The notes below the pieces were generated by a model. The model did not search any database. It had not been told where the DNA came from and saw only the letters and a program-made list of their open reading frames with translations. Shown in pieces: positions 7,239 to 17,343 of a stretch of 64,000 bases of DNA; position 1 is the first letter of the stretch; the number at the start of each line of letters is the position of its first letter. Source of the DNA: a bacterium (lineage in GTDB: Bacteria; CAIWAD01). Location of the stretch: NCBI GenBank assembly GCA_030429345.1, contig JAUIFJ010000020.1, forward strand, positions 22,402 through 86,401, in the 5' to 3' direction. A program made the translations under genes and the position numbers.

Positions 7239-10213
7239 TGCGATACATCTCGATCTTCCTGCTGGCGGCGCTTTCCGCCGGCGAGCTTTCCGCAGCCGTG
7301 GACTGCAACTCCTGCCATGGACGTGATCCAAGCCTGTCGGCTCTTCCCGCCGGCGAGGCCTCGAAGGCCCTTCGCCGCGTCCGGGCAAACGCGGACAACG
7401 CCATCGGCGTGATGGACCGCGGCCAGCTGGGCAACTTCGGCAGCAACCTGGGCGACATGGCCGACTTCCACATCTGGAACAACAACTCGCTTCACTGGCC
7501 CGCGGAGGCCAGCGATGTCTTCCAGTATGCCTTCGGCTTCGGTCTGGTTGTCGCACAACGGGATTCCGACGGCACGGCGAACGTGATCGAGAGCGTGATC
7601 AACGCCACCTCCGGCCTGCGTGACTGGACACCTGCCGAAGGCAGCCTGGGCACCCTCTTCAGCGGGGAGCTGCGCGCCAGCGACGAAACCCCCTACCTGG
7701 CGCACAGCCACCTGCCGCAGACCTGGCCGGACAGCGGTTGGCCCGGAGCCTGGCGCGAGGAATACGCCTTTCCCAACCCTTCGGGGAATCCGGCCTTTCC
7801 GGTGCAGGACGCGCCGGGCGAGTTCACCAGCGACGGCGATACCTGGGCCGTCTTCGATGACCGCGAGAATCCGCGGGGTTCCCTTGGCATCGAGGTGAGA
7901 CAAGCCGGCTTCAGCTACGGTCGCCCCTACGCCAGCGACCACCTGGTCTGGCGCAGCTGGATCCACAACACCTCCGGGGCGGACCTGGATTCGGTCTACA
8001 TCGGCTACTATGTGAACTACCGGCCGGACTACGATTTCGTCGACCGCATTGGAATGACCGGCACGGCGGAACTGGGCCTGCCGCATGGACGGGAGAGGGA
8101 CATTGTACGCGTCTGGGACGCCAACAACGAACTGGACGGGGTCTGGGCCGAGGAGGACATGCCCCTGGGCGTGCCGGCTTTCGTGATGCTCGAGACTCCG
8201 CAGGACCTGGGCGTGACCGACTTCCACTACTTCCGGGGCGAGCTGAAACCGGACACGGACGAACTTTTCTGGAACATCCTTGCGAGCAGGCCGGAACAAA
8301 TGGACGAGGTGCGCCGCGCGGTCTACTTCCACGGGGAGAATCCGCGCATCGACGACACGGACCTGGCCCTGCAGGAGCAGCTCTACGGCGAAGGCGCGCG
8401 GATCAACTTCGTCGTGATGAGCGGGCCGCTGACGATCGCCGCCGGGGACAGCGTGCTCTCCAGCTGCGCCGCCGTGATCGGCGAGAGCGGAGACGCGCCC
8501 GGCGAACCCTCTTTCGACGACCTGGACGCCAATATCGCCGACCTTTGGAACAGCTACACGCGCTACCGTTTCGGCGGTCCGCCGCCTCCTCCCGCTCCCG
8601 ACCTTCGCGGAGCCGCTGTCGAAGGGGCCGTGAGACTCTGGTGGAATCCCCTGCCTTCCGAAGAGGCGGAGGACTTCCAGGGCTACCGCCTCTACCGCAG
8701 CCAGGACTACGGCCTGAGCTGGGGCGAAGTGATCACGGACAACCGGGGAGCGCCCGTCGGCTATGTGCCGCTCGCCCAGTGGGACCTGGAGGACGGGATC
8801 ACCGGCAGGGATCCGCTGGGCTGGCTCTGGCTGGGCGAGGACAGCGGCCTGGCCTACAGCTTCGAGGACCAGGACGTGATCCCCGGCGTCGAGTACTGGT
8901 ACTGCCTGAAAGCCTACAACAGCGGCCAGCCGCCGACGGCGGAGGAGGAGGGCCTGCCCAGCCAGGAGAACCCCTTCGGCAATCCGGATGATCGCCATGT
9001 GATCGCCCTGAGGCCGCACTCGCTGCCGCCCGGCTTTTCGGGGGGCAGCGCCGGAGTGGACACCCTGGCGCCGTTGGACGGCCTGCTGTGTGACGGAATC
9101 GCCGGCTTCGAGGTACTCGATCCCCAGGCCCTGCGGGATACGGAATGGGAACTGAGCTTTCCGGCGGACACGCTGGGCACTTTCCACCTGGTCGACCTGG
9201 GAGCCGGTGACACGCTCTTCGCCTGGCAGGCGATTCCCGACAGCGCCTCGCCGACCCTGCCGGCAACGGCAGGCTTCCGCCTCTGGCTGGAGGACGCGGC
9301 CGAGGGCGTGCGCCAGCTGGGCTGGAACGAGGACAGCCCGACCACCTTCGACTGGTGGATGGAATGGCGCTCGGGCCTGGTCAACGAGTTTCCGGAATAC
9401 GTGGTCGGCTACGACGATTTCCGTGTCCGGATCACGGAAAGCGACCAGACTCATCCGCTGGAGGGCCATCTCTACTTCTTCGGCCTGACGGGGCCGGATT
9501 CCCTGGTCGTCGACGTGCCGATCCGGGTCGAGAAGCGCGCGCCGGATGCCGAGGACTGGATCGATGTGAGCTCCTTCGCCAACTACGAGGAGCTGCGGCT
9601 GTTTCACGACGTGCCGGGGCTCAGCGACTGGGGATGGGACCTGATCCCCGGGGGCGACGCGGGCAGCCCGACCCGCCTGGGCTACGAGGCCTATACGGAC
9701 GCCCTCTTCCTCAAAGACAACCCGGATCCGGACACGGGCAACCAGATCCTGGTCAAGACCAATAATTTCGACTGGCACCTGACAGCGGAGGGAGACACGG
9801 TGATCGGTGTGGCACCGAATCCGGGAGACGTCTTCACCGTGTTGACGAACAAGCCCTTCCGTCCCGGAGTGCGCTACCGCTTCCGTACACAGCCGCCGTC
9901 ACACGACGCGAGCCGCCCCGCGGCCGCCGTGCGGACCGTGCCGGATCCCTACATCGCGGGCAACGCGCTCGAGCAGGGGGAGAACAGCCGGCGGCTGCTC
10001 TTCACGCGCCTGCCTGGGCCCTGCACGATCCGCATCTACACGGTCGCCGGGGACCTGGTGCGCGTCCTGTCGCACGAGGATCCGGCCAGCGACCAGCTGG
10101 CCTGGGACCTGCGCAACGAGAGCCGCCAGCACGTGGCCTACGGCCTGTACCTCTTTCATGTCCGTGAGACGAACGGCCGCGAGCAGCAGGGCCGCTTCCT
10201 TGTGATCCGCTAG
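7238..10213 (+). CDS. Secreted protein with N-terminal CXXCH motif, fibronectin-like module and FlgD-type tail
   Basis: 991 residues, translationally coupled to the upstream receptor by TGATG. A signal peptide (about 1-20) is followed at once by Cys23-x-x-Cys26-His27, a c-type haem-attachment motif and the only CXXCH I see. The middle (about 60-430) is a large unrecognised domain rich in Trp, Asp and aromatic residues. Around residues 455-580 there is a fibronectin type III-like stretch (LWWNPLPSE, GYRLYRSQD, YWYCLKAYNSGQP). The last 95 residues are a FlgD-like tail (VPDPYIAGN, YTVAGDLVRVL, YGLYLFHV), a variant lacking PNPFNP. It is probably a surface partner of the receptor. Whether haem is bound cannot be told. 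Confidence 0.85.
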   Translation: MRYISIFLLAALSAGELSAAVDCNSCHGRDPSLSALPAGEASKALRRVRANADNAIGVMDRGQLGNFGSNLGDMADFHIWNNNSLHWPAEASDVFQYAFGFGLVVAQRDSDGTANVIESVINATSGLRDWTPAEGSLGTLFSGELRASDETPYLAHSHLPQTWPDSGWPGAWREEYAFPNPSGNPAFPVQDAPGEFTSDGDTWAVFDDRENPRGSLGIEVRQAGFSYGRPYASDHLVWRSWIHNTSGADLDSVYIGYYVNYRPDYDFVDRIGMTGTAELGLPHGRERDIVRVWDANNELDGVWAEEDMPLGVPAFVMLETPQDLGVTDFHYFRGELKPDTDELFWNILASRPEQMDEVRRAVYFHGENPRIDDTDLALQEQLYGEGARINFVVMSGPLTIAAGDSVLSSCAAVIGESGDAPGEPSFDDLDANIADLWNSYTRYRFGGPPPPPAPDLRGAAVEGAVRLWWNPLPSEEAEDFQGYRLYRSQDYGLSWGEVITDNRGAPVGYVPLAQWDLEDGITGRDPLGWLWLGEDSGLAYSFEDQDVIPGVEYWYCLKAYNSGQPPTAEEEGLPSQENPFGNPDDRHVIALRPHSLPPGFSGGSAGVDTLAPLDGLLCDGIAGFEVLDPQALRDTEWELSFPADTLGTFHLVDLGAGDTLFAWQAIPDSASPTLPATAGFRLWLEDAAEGVRQLGWNEDSPTTFDWWMEWRSGLVNEFPEYVVGYDDFRVRITESDQTHPLEGHLYFFGLTGPDSLVVDVPIRVEKRAPDAEDWIDVSSFANYEELRLFHDVPGLSDWGWDLIPGGDAGSPTRLGYEAYTDALFLKDNPDPDTGNQILVKTNNFDWHLTAEGDTVIGVAPNPGDVFTVLTNKPFRPGVRYRFRTQPPSHDASRPAAAVRTVPDPYIAGNALEQGENSRRLLFTRLPGPCTIRIYTVAGDLVRVLSHEDPASDQLAWDLRNESRQHVAYGLYLFHVRETNGREQQGRFLVIR

Positions 10214-10221
10214 GAGGAACC

Positions 10222-11220
10222 GTGAGACAAGTCCTTGCCACCTGCCTATGCATCGCCCTGCCGCTGGCCCTGGGCCAGGCCTTCACCCGCGCCGGCACCA
10301 CGGCGGCCCAGTTCCTCAAGCTGCCGGTCAGCGCGCACGCGGCGGCGCTCTCGGGCAGCGTCGCCATCCTGCCGCCGGGCTGGTCCGGACGGGGCAACTC
10401 CGCCGAGGCGATGCTGCTCAACCCGGCGGCCCTGGCGGGCATCGGCCAGGGGGCGGTCAGTTTCGGGCAGCAGCGCATCTGGCAGTCGCTGGATCACGGC
10501 ACGGCGGCCGGCTGCGTCCCGATCAGCGATCGCCTGGCCCTGGGCCTGGGGCTGAACTGGCTTTCCGCCCCCGATCAGGAGATCACGACCCTCGAGCAGC
10601 CGGACGGAACCGGCGCCCACTACAGCTACAACGACCTGGCCCTCACGCTGAGCGCCGGCCTGCGCATGAACGAGCGCCTGGCCTTCGGCATGACGGCCCG
10701 CGGCATCCGCCAGGACCTGCACAACGAGCGCGCCCAGGGCTGGGGCCTGGACATGGCCCTGCTGCTGCAGACGCCCTGGCGCGGAGTGCGCCTGGCCTGC
10801 GCCATCGAGAACTTCGGCACGCGCATGGAACTTGAAGGGGAGGACCTGCTGATTCCTTCGAGCGACGGCCGCGTCGCCGCCCTGCAGACGGAAGACTTCG
10901 CCCAGCCCCTGCTCTTCAAGCTGGGCCTGGCGGCTCCGCTCTGGGAAGGGGAGGGCCAGAAGCTGGAAGGCAGCCTGCAGGCCGAACACCCCAACGACAA
11001 CCGCCAGCGCCTGGGCCTGGGCCTGGAATACGACTTCCGCGAACGCTTCCAGCTGCGCGCCGGCCGGGTCTTTCGCCACGACCTGCTTAGCTGGAGCGCC
11101 GGCGCCGGCCTGCGCCATGAACTCTCGCGCAGCGGCCTGGGCGTGCGCATCGACGCAGCCTGGGTGCAGAGCGAGCTTTTCGAGGACCTGAAGCTGTTCA
11201 CCGTGGGGCTGGAATTCTAG
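10222..11220 (+). CDS. PorV/PorQ-like outer-membrane beta-barrel protein
   Basis: 332 residues. The GTG start at 10222 follows a strong AGGAGG box. The protein has a short signal peptide, then AGTTAAQFLKLPVSA and a segment of small residues leading to MLLNPAALAG, the hallmark N-terminus of the PorV/PorQ/UPF0164 family (a porin-like FadL-fold barrel). The remainder alternates strands and ends in Phe (GLEF). PorV shuttles T9SS cargo to its anchoring machinery in Bacteroidota. Here it sits at the end of an operon with a TonB receptor and a sorted protein, which fits that role, but the true secretion system of this organism is inferred. Its last about 155 bp are duplicated downstream at 13832-13987. 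Confidence 0.85.
   Translation: MRQVLATCLCIALPLALGQAFTRAGTTAAQFLKLPVSAHAAALSGSVAILPPGWSGRGNSAEAMLLNPAALAGIGQGAVSFGQQRIWQSLDHGTAAGCVPISDRLALGLGLNWLSAPDQEITTLEQPDGTGAHYSYNDLALTLSAGLRMNERLAFGMTARGIRQDLHNERAQGWGLDMALLLQTPWRGVRLACAIENFGTRMELEGEDLLIPSSDGRVAALQTEDFAQPLLFKLGLAAPLWEGEGQKLEGSLQAEHPNDNRQRLGLGLEYDFRERFQLRAGRVFRHDLLSWSAGAGLRHELSRSGLGVRIDAAWVQSELFEDLKLFTVGLEF
11065..11220 (+). repeat. Direct repeat A1: 3' end of the PorV-like gene
   Basis: These 156 bp encode the C-terminal about 51 residues of the PorV-like protein. They recur at 13832-13987 with roughly 94% identity over the conserved core. I count about nine differences downstream of position 11076, most of them synonymous. Confidence 0.95.
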
Positions 11221-11288
11221 GGGAGATATCCAATTTCTATACTGTCGAGTAACTTGTAGCTCATTTCGTTTGAAGCACAAGAATGGAT

Positions 11289-11315
11289 CGCCCCTGTCCG
11301 GGGCGGGGTCTTTTT
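11289..11315 (+). terminator. Probable Rho-independent terminator after the PorV operon
   Basis: A six-bp CGCCCC/GGGGCG stem with a 5-nt loop is followed by GGGTCTTTTT. It lies between the PorV-like stop and the next signal-peptide start and would end the receptor operon. Confidence 0.65.
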
Positions 11316-11318
11316 CGT

Positions 11319-13826
11319 ATGTCACTCGTTTTCATCCTCTTCCTGTTCCTTGCTCGGGAATCCTCCGCTGCGCTCATCCACTTTCCCGGCGATACGGACT
11401 CGCTTCAAGCCGCAATTGACATGGCGATGGAAGGGGATACGGTGCTGGTTGCACCGGGAATCCATCAACAGCGAATTGTAATCCCAAGCGGTAGACTCAC
11501 ATTGGCGTCCCATTTTCTCTTGTCCCAAGACTCCGCGGATGTTCACGACACAGTGTTGGACGGGGAGAATCTTGGAAGTGTCATCCGAGTAGAAATGCAA
11601 AGCGGTGACACGCTACGTTTAGTTGGATTAACGGTAACTGGAGGACACGCCGAGTATGAATACGAGAGTTCAACAACTACAGGTGGTGGCACGCATGTAG
11701 AGGATGTCGGGTTTATGGAACTGCGTTCATTGCGATATGTGGGAAATACTGGTGAACGATCTGGAGCGGCATTCTACTTCCAGAATCTGGAGGGAATGCA
11801 TCGAGGAGACTTTTTAATGAGCGATATCCAGAGTATCGAGAACCATCGAACAGGGTATTTCGGCCATTCCTTCGATGCATTCAAGATTTATCGCGCCAGC
11901 TCGATCATCGCTAAGGGACTGCGGTTTACCAGTCAATTGGATTGGGCAGCACGTGGATTCCATTTGCAAGCCGAGGATTCCTTGTTTGTCCAAGGTGTAA
12001 CCATTGAAGGGCTAAGCAACCAGGAATCCTATGTATTCCGCTGTCGAATCGGTGGCTCCGGACGAGGAATCGTGCGAGATGTGCGAATTCGGGCGAATCA
12101 TTACCTGGATCGGTCCCTGTTCCTTGCATCCAGCGCAGACTGGGGTCATTTGCAGGTTCGAAACATCGTGTTCGAGAACAATGAGTACTTGAACGAAGAT
12201 GGTCAGTACGAGCTGAATGACAACAGTAACGTATACATAGGCTCAATCGAAAATGCGAGCGTGGATGTAGACAGTATTTATGTACGAAGCAATCGCCTGC
12301 AAGGTGCACTGCGTTTGCTGACCGTCGTGGGCCCCGGCCAGGTGCGAAATCTCTATGTTGAAGAGAACGAGTGCGGCCCTGCTCTGGGGCCGGGTGGTTT
12401 CGTTTGCTATTTGGACCGCAACATCAGCATTCGCGACAGCTACTTCAGGAACAATTCTGTCAGGATATGGCGTGAACCCGGTTCAGAACCATATACTGAG
12501 GGTGGCACTTTATTGCTCCATAGGACCTTCGATGAGGACAGTGTCCTTGTGCAGAATCTCGAATTCAGTGGAAATGAATACCTGGATCCGGATGATCACC
12601 CACTCGAGCAAATCGTATCCGATCTACAAAGCATGGCATACGAAGCCAATCCAACGAATGGTAGAGTTTATGCCGGGAATCTGCCAGGGCAGGCACGGTA
12701 TTTTCTAATGGATTCTTGTTTGTTCGTAGACAACTCCTGCCCAGTAATACTACCGGAAGTAAACACCCCTTTCGGCGATGAACTTGTTGGAAGTACCGTA
12801 TTGATCGGTGGTGCAACTGGTGAGGAAGCACCTGGTACACGATGCATTATTCGAAACACGCGCTTCGTAAACTGTGACGATGGTGCTCTCCAAGTGATTA
12901 ATCCCGCCGAATTCCTCCAGATTCAAAACCTAGACATTGTCGACTGCAAGAGGATGGGGCTTCGTGTCCGTAATTTCGACGGCCCCAATACTCAGGTCAG
13001 GATCGAAAATGTCCTTGTTCATAACCTCCAGAAACAGTGGGCCTTCATGTCCTACCCTTGGGACTGGAGCGCCCAGTTTGCCCTCTCCATCAGCTCGACC
13101 GAAGAGGGTGGATCACTTGTTTCGAATGTGACGGTCAGTGAGTGCGACGTGGTACTATTAACTTCGAACTACAACTTGAGTTCCGGCAACAAGCTGTGGA
13201 ACAGCTTGCTGTGGGACAATGAATATGAAAGCTTCTACCGACCGAACACAGGCGACCTGGAGTATGCCTGGTGCGTCCTGCCCGAGGAGCGTCCGGGAGA
13301 AGGCAACCAGGTCAATGTCAATCCCTTCTTCGATGAGGAGCTTGGAGCTCCCTATCTGTCTCCCTTTTCGCCATTGATCGATGCGGGTTCGCCGGACTCT
13401 GTATTTCATGATCGTGAGGATCCAGCCATGCCGGGTGCAGCTCTTTGGCCCAGCCAGGGCGGATTGCGCAACGATATCGGGTATACGGGCGGCCCGGGCG
13501 CAATGAGTCTGGAGCAGCTTGTCAGCGTACCGGCTCTTCCCCGTGCACAGGCCGAATTGCCGAAGACGCTCTCCCTGTTCTCGCCTTCGCCAAATCCCTT
13601 CAATCCAGCAACCACCTTGCGTTTCCATCTGTCTCGAGCGGGAAAAGTGGAAATGGACCTGTTCAACATTCGAGGGCAACGGGTCAGGCGAATACTGGAG
13701 GAGCCCTTGTCCGCGGGCGAGCATCAGCGACTCCTGCATGCCGGGAATCTGTCCAGCGGCCTTTACATTGTCCAGCTGAAGGCGCATGGCGCAATGGAGT
13801 CGAAAAAGCTTCTGTTGCTCAAATAG
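11319..13826 (+). CDS. Secreted right-handed beta-helix-like protein with FlgD-type tail (lower GC, inserted)
   Basis: 835 residues. An ATG at 11283 is in frame but would start before the terminator hairpin. The ATG at 11319 directly opens a signal peptide (LVFILFLFLARESSA) and is preferred, although no strong ribosome-binding site is seen. The body has repeated short strands with turn Asn/Gly/Asp (SLQAAIDMAMEGDTVLV, NITVSEC-like coils), as in pectin-lyase-fold proteins. Base composition drops towards 50% GC and codon use differs from the neighbours until the tail. The last 85 residues carry SPNPFNP and a SGLYIVQL ending. The gene lies between two copies of the PorV 3' end, which points to acquisition. 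The ligand or substrate is unknown. Confidence 0.85.
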   Translation: MSLVFILFLFLARESSAALIHFPGDTDSLQAAIDMAMEGDTVLVAPGIHQQRIVIPSGRLTLASHFLLSQDSADVHDTVLDGENLGSVIRVEMQSGDTLRLVGLTVTGGHAEYEYESSTTTGGGTHVEDVGFMELRSLRYVGNTGERSGAAFYFQNLEGMHRGDFLMSDIQSIENHRTGYFGHSFDAFKIYRASSIIAKGLRFTSQLDWAARGFHLQAEDSLFVQGVTIEGLSNQESYVFRCRIGGSGRGIVRDVRIRANHYLDRSLFLASSADWGHLQVRNIVFENNEYLNEDGQYELNDNSNVYIGSIENASVDVDSIYVRSNRLQGALRLLTVVGPGQVRNLYVEENECGPALGPGGFVCYLDRNISIRDSYFRNNSVRIWREPGSEPYTEGGTLLLHRTFDEDSVLVQNLEFSGNEYLDPDDHPLEQIVSDLQSMAYEANPTNGRVYAGNLPGQARYFLMDSCLFVDNSCPVILPEVNTPFGDELVGSTVLIGGATGEEAPGTRCIIRNTRFVNCDDGALQVINPAEFLQIQNLDIVDCKRMGLRVRNFDGPNTQVRIENVLVHNLQKQWAFMSYPWDWSAQFALSISSTEEGGSLVSNVTVSECDVVLLTSNYNLSSGNKLWNSLLWDNEYESFYRPNTGDLEYAWCVLPEERPGEGNQVNVNPFFDEELGAPYLSPFSPLIDAGSPDSVFHDREDPAMPGAALWPSQGGLRNDIGYTGGPGAMSLEQLVSVPALPRAQAELPKTLSLFSPSPNPFNPATTLRFHLSRAGKVEMDLFNIRGQRVRRILEEPLSAGEHQRLLHAGNLSSGLYIVQLKAHGAMESKKLLLLK

Positions 13827-13831
13827 TCGTC

Positions 13832-13987
13832 AGGTGGTTCCGCCACGACCTGCTTAGCTGGAGCGCCGGCGCCGGCCTGCGTCACGAGCTGGCCCGCAGC
13901 GGCCTGGGCGTGCGCATCGACGCCGCCTGGGTGCAGAGCGGGCTTTTCGAGGACCTGAAGCTGTTCACCGTGGGGCTGGAGTTCTAG
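13832..13987 (+). pseudogene. Truncated copy of the PorV-like gene 3' end (direct repeat A2)
   Basis: It encodes RWFRHDLLSWSAG through GLEF and a stop in the same frame as the end of the PorV-like gene, with only two clear residue changes (Ser to Ala, Glu to Gly) after the junction. It lacks any 5' part, start codon or ribosome-binding site. It begins six bases after the stop of the beta-helix gene. This is the left-over 3' end created when the lower-GC gene entered, or the incoming homologous copy. Confidence 0.9.
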
Positions 13988-14180
13988 GCACTCTTTCAAA
14001 GTCATGCCGTTTCTGTGCTACTTTGCCCGTTTTCTGGACTGGAAGGGGCGCTACGGGTTTCATTTTGACTTTGGTCAATACCACCCCAACCCTTGTATTC
14101 CAACATGATGCGGATCGCCCCACTTGGCGATCGCGAAGCTGTCGCAACAACCCCCACCGCACCGAAACCGGGAAGAGCGC

Positions 14181-15746
14181 ATGATCATCGGCATACCCCA
14201 TGAAAGCGAGCTGCGCGAAAATCGCGTGGCCGTCACACCGGAGACCGCCCGCAAGCTGATCAAGCTGGGCTTCGATGTGCACGTCGAGAAGGGAGCGGGA
14301 CACAAGGCTGATTTCGAGGACGAGGCCTACCGGGACGCGGGCGTCACCATCGTGGACGACCCGAAGACCATCTGGAACGAGGCCGACATCGTGATGAAGG
14401 TCCTGCCGCCCGCCGTCGACCCCCAGACCGGAGTGCACGAGGCGGAGCTGATCCGCATCGGCGGCACCCTGGTCAGTTTCCTCTGGCCGGCTCAGCACCC
14501 CGACCTGCTCGAGAAGTTGAAGGACCGCAAGATCACGGCCCTGGCCATGGACTGCATTCCGCGCATCTCGCGCGCGCAGAAAATGGACGCCTTGAGCTCA
14601 ATGGCCAACATTGCCGGCTACCGCGCCGTGGTGGAGGCGGCCAACCATTTCGGCCGTTTCTTCACCGGCCAGATGACCGCCGCCGGCACGGTCAAGCCGG
14701 CCAAGGTGCTGGTGATCGGCGCCGGCGTCGCCGGGCTGGCGGCCATCGGCGCCGCCAAGAACCTGGGCGCCATCGTGCGCGCCTTCGACACGCGGCCCGC
14801 GGTCAAGGACCAGGTGATCAGCATGGGCGCCGACTTCCTCGAGCTGGATTTCGAGGAGGACGGCACCGGCGAAGGCGGCTACGCCAAGGTCATGTCCAAG
14901 GAATTCATCGACGCCGAGATGGCCCTCTTCCGCGAGCAATGCAAGGAAGTGGACATCATCATCACCACGGCGCTGATCCCCGGCAAGAAGGCGCCGATCC
15001 TGATCACCGAGGACATGGTGCACAGCATGAAGCCGGGCAGCGTGATTGTCGACCTGGCCGCGGCCAACGGCGGCAACTGCGCCTTCACCCAGGCCGACAG
15101 GGTGATCCACGAGGCCGGAGTCAAGATCGTCGGCTACACCGACCTGGCCGGCCGGCTGGCGGCGCAGGCCAGCCAGCTCTACGGCAACAACCTGGTGCAC
15201 CTGCTGAGTGACATGTGCAAGGGCGAAAACGGCTACCACGTGGACCTGGAGGACACGGTGGTCCGCGGCGCCCTGGTGACGCACAATGGCGAAATCACCT
15301 GGCCGCCGCCCAAGCTGGAGCTGCCGGCGCAGGACGCCAGCGCGGCCAATACGGAGGTCGTGATTCCGCCCCCTGCCCCGGACGAGGAGGCCAAGCCCAA
15401 GGGGCCGATGACGACGATCATCATGATGCTCGTCGCCGCGGGCCTGCTCTGGCTGATCGGCCAGAAGGCGCCCTCCGACTTCCTCAACCATTTCACGGTC
15501 TTCGTGCTCAGCGTCTTCATCGGCTACCAGGTCATCTGGAATGTCACCGCGGCGCTGCATACCCCCCTGATGAGTGTCACGAACGCGATCAGCGGCATCA
15601 TCCTGGTCGGCGCCATGCTCCAGGTGAGCCACGGGGAAAGCACGCTGGTCGTCGGCCTGGCGGCCTTCGCGCTGCTGATCGCGATGATCAACGTGGCCGG
15701 CGGGTTTCTTGTCACACAACGCATGCTCAGCATGTTCCGCAAATAG
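14181..15746 (+). CDS. pntA: NAD(P) transhydrogenase subunit alpha (fused alpha1/alpha2 form)
   Basis: 521 residues. The start at 14181 follows GGGAAGAG and gives the family N-terminus MIIGIPHE. The NAD(H)-binding domain contains a Rossmann GAGVAGL at residues 180-186 followed by AFDTRP. Near the C-terminus, after an Ala/Pro linker (about 395-415), come three to four membrane helices ([12 protein letters not shown] onwards), so both the soluble dI part and the dII alpha part are fused. It uses the proton-motive force to transfer hydride from NADH to NADP+. It is nine bases from pntB, with AGGAGG between them. The length matches fused PntA. Confidence 0.97.
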   Translation: MIIGIPHESELRENRVAVTPETARKLIKLGFDVHVEKGAGHKADFEDEAYRDAGVTIVDDPKTIWNEADIVMKVLPPAVDPQTGVHEAELIRIGGTLVSFLWPAQHPDLLEKLKDRKITALAMDCIPRISRAQKMDALSSMANIAGYRAVVEAANHFGRFFTGQMTAAGTVKPAKVLVIGAGVAGLAAIGAAKNLGAIVRAFDTRPAVKDQVISMGADFLELDFEEDGTGEGGYAKVMSKEFIDAEMALFREQCKEVDIIITTALIPGKKAPILITEDMVHSMKPGSVIVDLAAANGGNCAFTQADRVIHEAGVKIVGYTDLAGRLAAQASQLYGNNLVHLLSDMCKGENGYHVDLEDTVVRGALVTHNGEITWPPPKLELPAQDASAANTEVVIPPPAPDEEAKPKGPMTTIIMMLVAAGLLWLIGQKAPSDFLNHFTVFVLSVFIGYQVIWNVTAALHTPLMSVTNAISGIILVGAMLQVSHGESTLVVGLAAFALLIAMINVAGGFLVTQRMLSMFRK

Positions 15747-15755
15747 GAGGAAAGC

Positions 15756-17180
15756 ATGTCCCAGGGACTTCTTTCCACGGCCTACCTGGCGGCGGGCATT
15801 CTTTTCATCTTCTGTCTCGGCGGCCTGAGCCGTCACGAGACCGCGCGCCGCGGCAATCTCTACGGCATCATCGGCATGGGGATCGCCCTGGTGGCGACCT
15901 TCTTCAGCGTGCAGTTCGACGGCGTATACATGTGGCTCTTCGGCGCCGTCGCCGTCGGCGCCCTGATCGGCACCTGGCTGGCGCTCAAGGTCGAAATGAC
16001 CTCGATGCCCGAACTTGTGGCCGTGCTGCACAGCTTCGTCGGCCTGGCCGCCGCGGTGGTCGGCATCAACAGCTACCTTGAGTCGCACGGCGGACACGGC
16101 GCCGAGGTGACGATCCACCTGATCGAGGTCGTGCTCGGCGTCTTCATCGGCGGCGTGACCTTCACCGGTTCGGTGGTGGCCTACGGCAAGCTGGCGGGCA
16201 AGATCCGCAGCAAGCCCCTGATCATGCCCGGCCGGCACATGCTCAACCTGGCGATGATCATTGCCGCCACGGTTCTCGGCGTGCTGATCGTCCAGGGAGG
16301 CATGCCTCACACCCAGACGACACTCGTATACCTGCTGGTCATCCTCGGCATCAGCTTCTTCATCGGCTGGCACATGGTGATGGCCATCGGCGGCGCCGAC
16401 ATGCCGGTCGTGGTCAGCATGCTCAACAGCTATTCGGGCTGGGCGGCGGCGGCCACGGGCTTCATGCTCTCCAACGACCTGCTGATCATCACCGGCGCCC
16501 TGGTCGGCTCCAGCGGCGCGATCCTGTCCTACATCATGTGCGCCGCCATGAACCGCAGTTTCGTCAGCGTGATCCTCGGCGGATTCGGGGATTCGGGCGG
16601 CGGACCGGCCGCGGGCGGCGCGGCGGCCCAGGGCGACCTGGAGTACACCTCGACCAGCATCGACGAGACCGCCGAACGCATGGCCAACGCGAAGAAGGTC
16701 ATCGTGGTGCCCGGCTACGGCATGGCCGTGGCGCACGCCCAGCATCCGGTGAAGCAGATCACCGACATGCTGATCGAGAACAAGTGCGACGTGCAGTTCG
16801 CGATCCACCCGGTCGCCGGTCGCCTGCCGGGACACATGAATGTTCTCCTGGCCGAGGCCCGAGTGCCCTACGACATCGTCCACGAAATGGACGACATCAA
16901 CAACCAGTTCGAGGAGACGGACGTGGTGCTGATCATCGGCGCCAACGACATCGTCAACCCGGGCGCGCTCGAGGATCCTTCCAGTCCGATCTACGGCATG
17001 CCCGTGCTCGAGGTCTGGAAGGCGAAGAAAGTCATCGTGATGAAGCGCTCGATGGGCGTGGGCTATTCGGGCGTAGACAATCCGCTCTTCTACAAGGAGA
17101 ACACGGACATGCTCTTCGGCGACGCCAAGGCCAGCGTCGACGGCATCCTCACCGCGCTGGGGAACTTCCTCAAGAGTTAG
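15756..17180 (+). CDS. pntB: NAD(P) transhydrogenase subunit beta
   Basis: 474 residues. AGGAGG lies 5 nt upstream of the ATG. The first about 270 residues contain eight or more membrane helices with conserved motifs ([31 protein letters not shown]). The C-terminal domain is the NADP(H)-binding dIII with [24 protein letters not shown] and IGANDIVNP. It completes the transhydrogenase with pntA and would supply NADPH or NADH according to membrane energy. A strong terminator follows. Confidence 0.98.
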   Translation: MSQGLLSTAYLAAGILFIFCLGGLSRHETARRGNLYGIIGMGIALVATFFSVQFDGVYMWLFGAVAVGALIGTWLALKVEMTSMPELVAVLHSFVGLAAAVVGINSYLESHGGHGAEVTIHLIEVVLGVFIGGVTFTGSVVAYGKLAGKIRSKPLIMPGRHMLNLAMIIAATVLGVLIVQGGMPHTQTTLVYLLVILGISFFIGWHMVMAIGGADMPVVVSMLNSYSGWAAAATGFMLSNDLLIITGALVGSSGAILSYIMCAAMNRSFVSVILGGFGDSGGGPAAGGAAAQGDLEYTSTSIDETAERMANAKKVIVVPGYGMAVAHAQHPVKQITDMLIENKCDVQFAIHPVAGRLPGHMNVLLAEARVPYDIVHEMDDINNQFEETDVVLIIGANDIVNPGALEDPSSPIYGMPVLEVWKAKKVIVMKRSMGVGYSGVDNPLFYKENTDMLFGDAKASVDGILTALGNFLKS

Positions 17181-17211
17181 CATTTCGTATCACACGCACG
17201 ACAAAGTCAAG

Positions 17212-17243
17212 GGCGGCTTCGGGAAACCGGAGCCGCCTTTTTG
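17212..17243 (+). terminator. Rho-independent terminator of pntAB
   Basis: A GGCGGCT...AGCCGCC stem (about 9 bp with a small internal mismatch) ends in TTTTT, about 30 bases after the pntB stop. Confidence 0.88.
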
Positions 17244-17343
17244 GTTGAGAGTGTTACGAAACGCTGCCAGACCTTGATTGGTCTGGCTGGAGAAAGTATT
17301 GTGCCTGCAATTCACAGCAAGGCACACGGAAATCCTTCAGCAC

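Noticed and set aside
7118-9778. Long - strand frame of 886 codons
   Set aside because: Antisense shadow of the CXXCH protein gene; no motif.
13445-13987. Frame joining the end of the beta-helix gene region to the porV fragment
   Set aside because: The part before 13832 is out of frame with the beta-helix gene; only the fragment after 13832 has homology.
11065-13987. IS element or integron cassette at the beta-helix gene
   Set aside because: No transposase, integrase, attC-like site or terminal inverted repeat; only the 3'-end duplication is present.
14598-17183. Long His/Asp-rich - strand frame over pntAB
   Set aside because: Mirror of the pntAB codons; His/Asp richness is a frame artefact.
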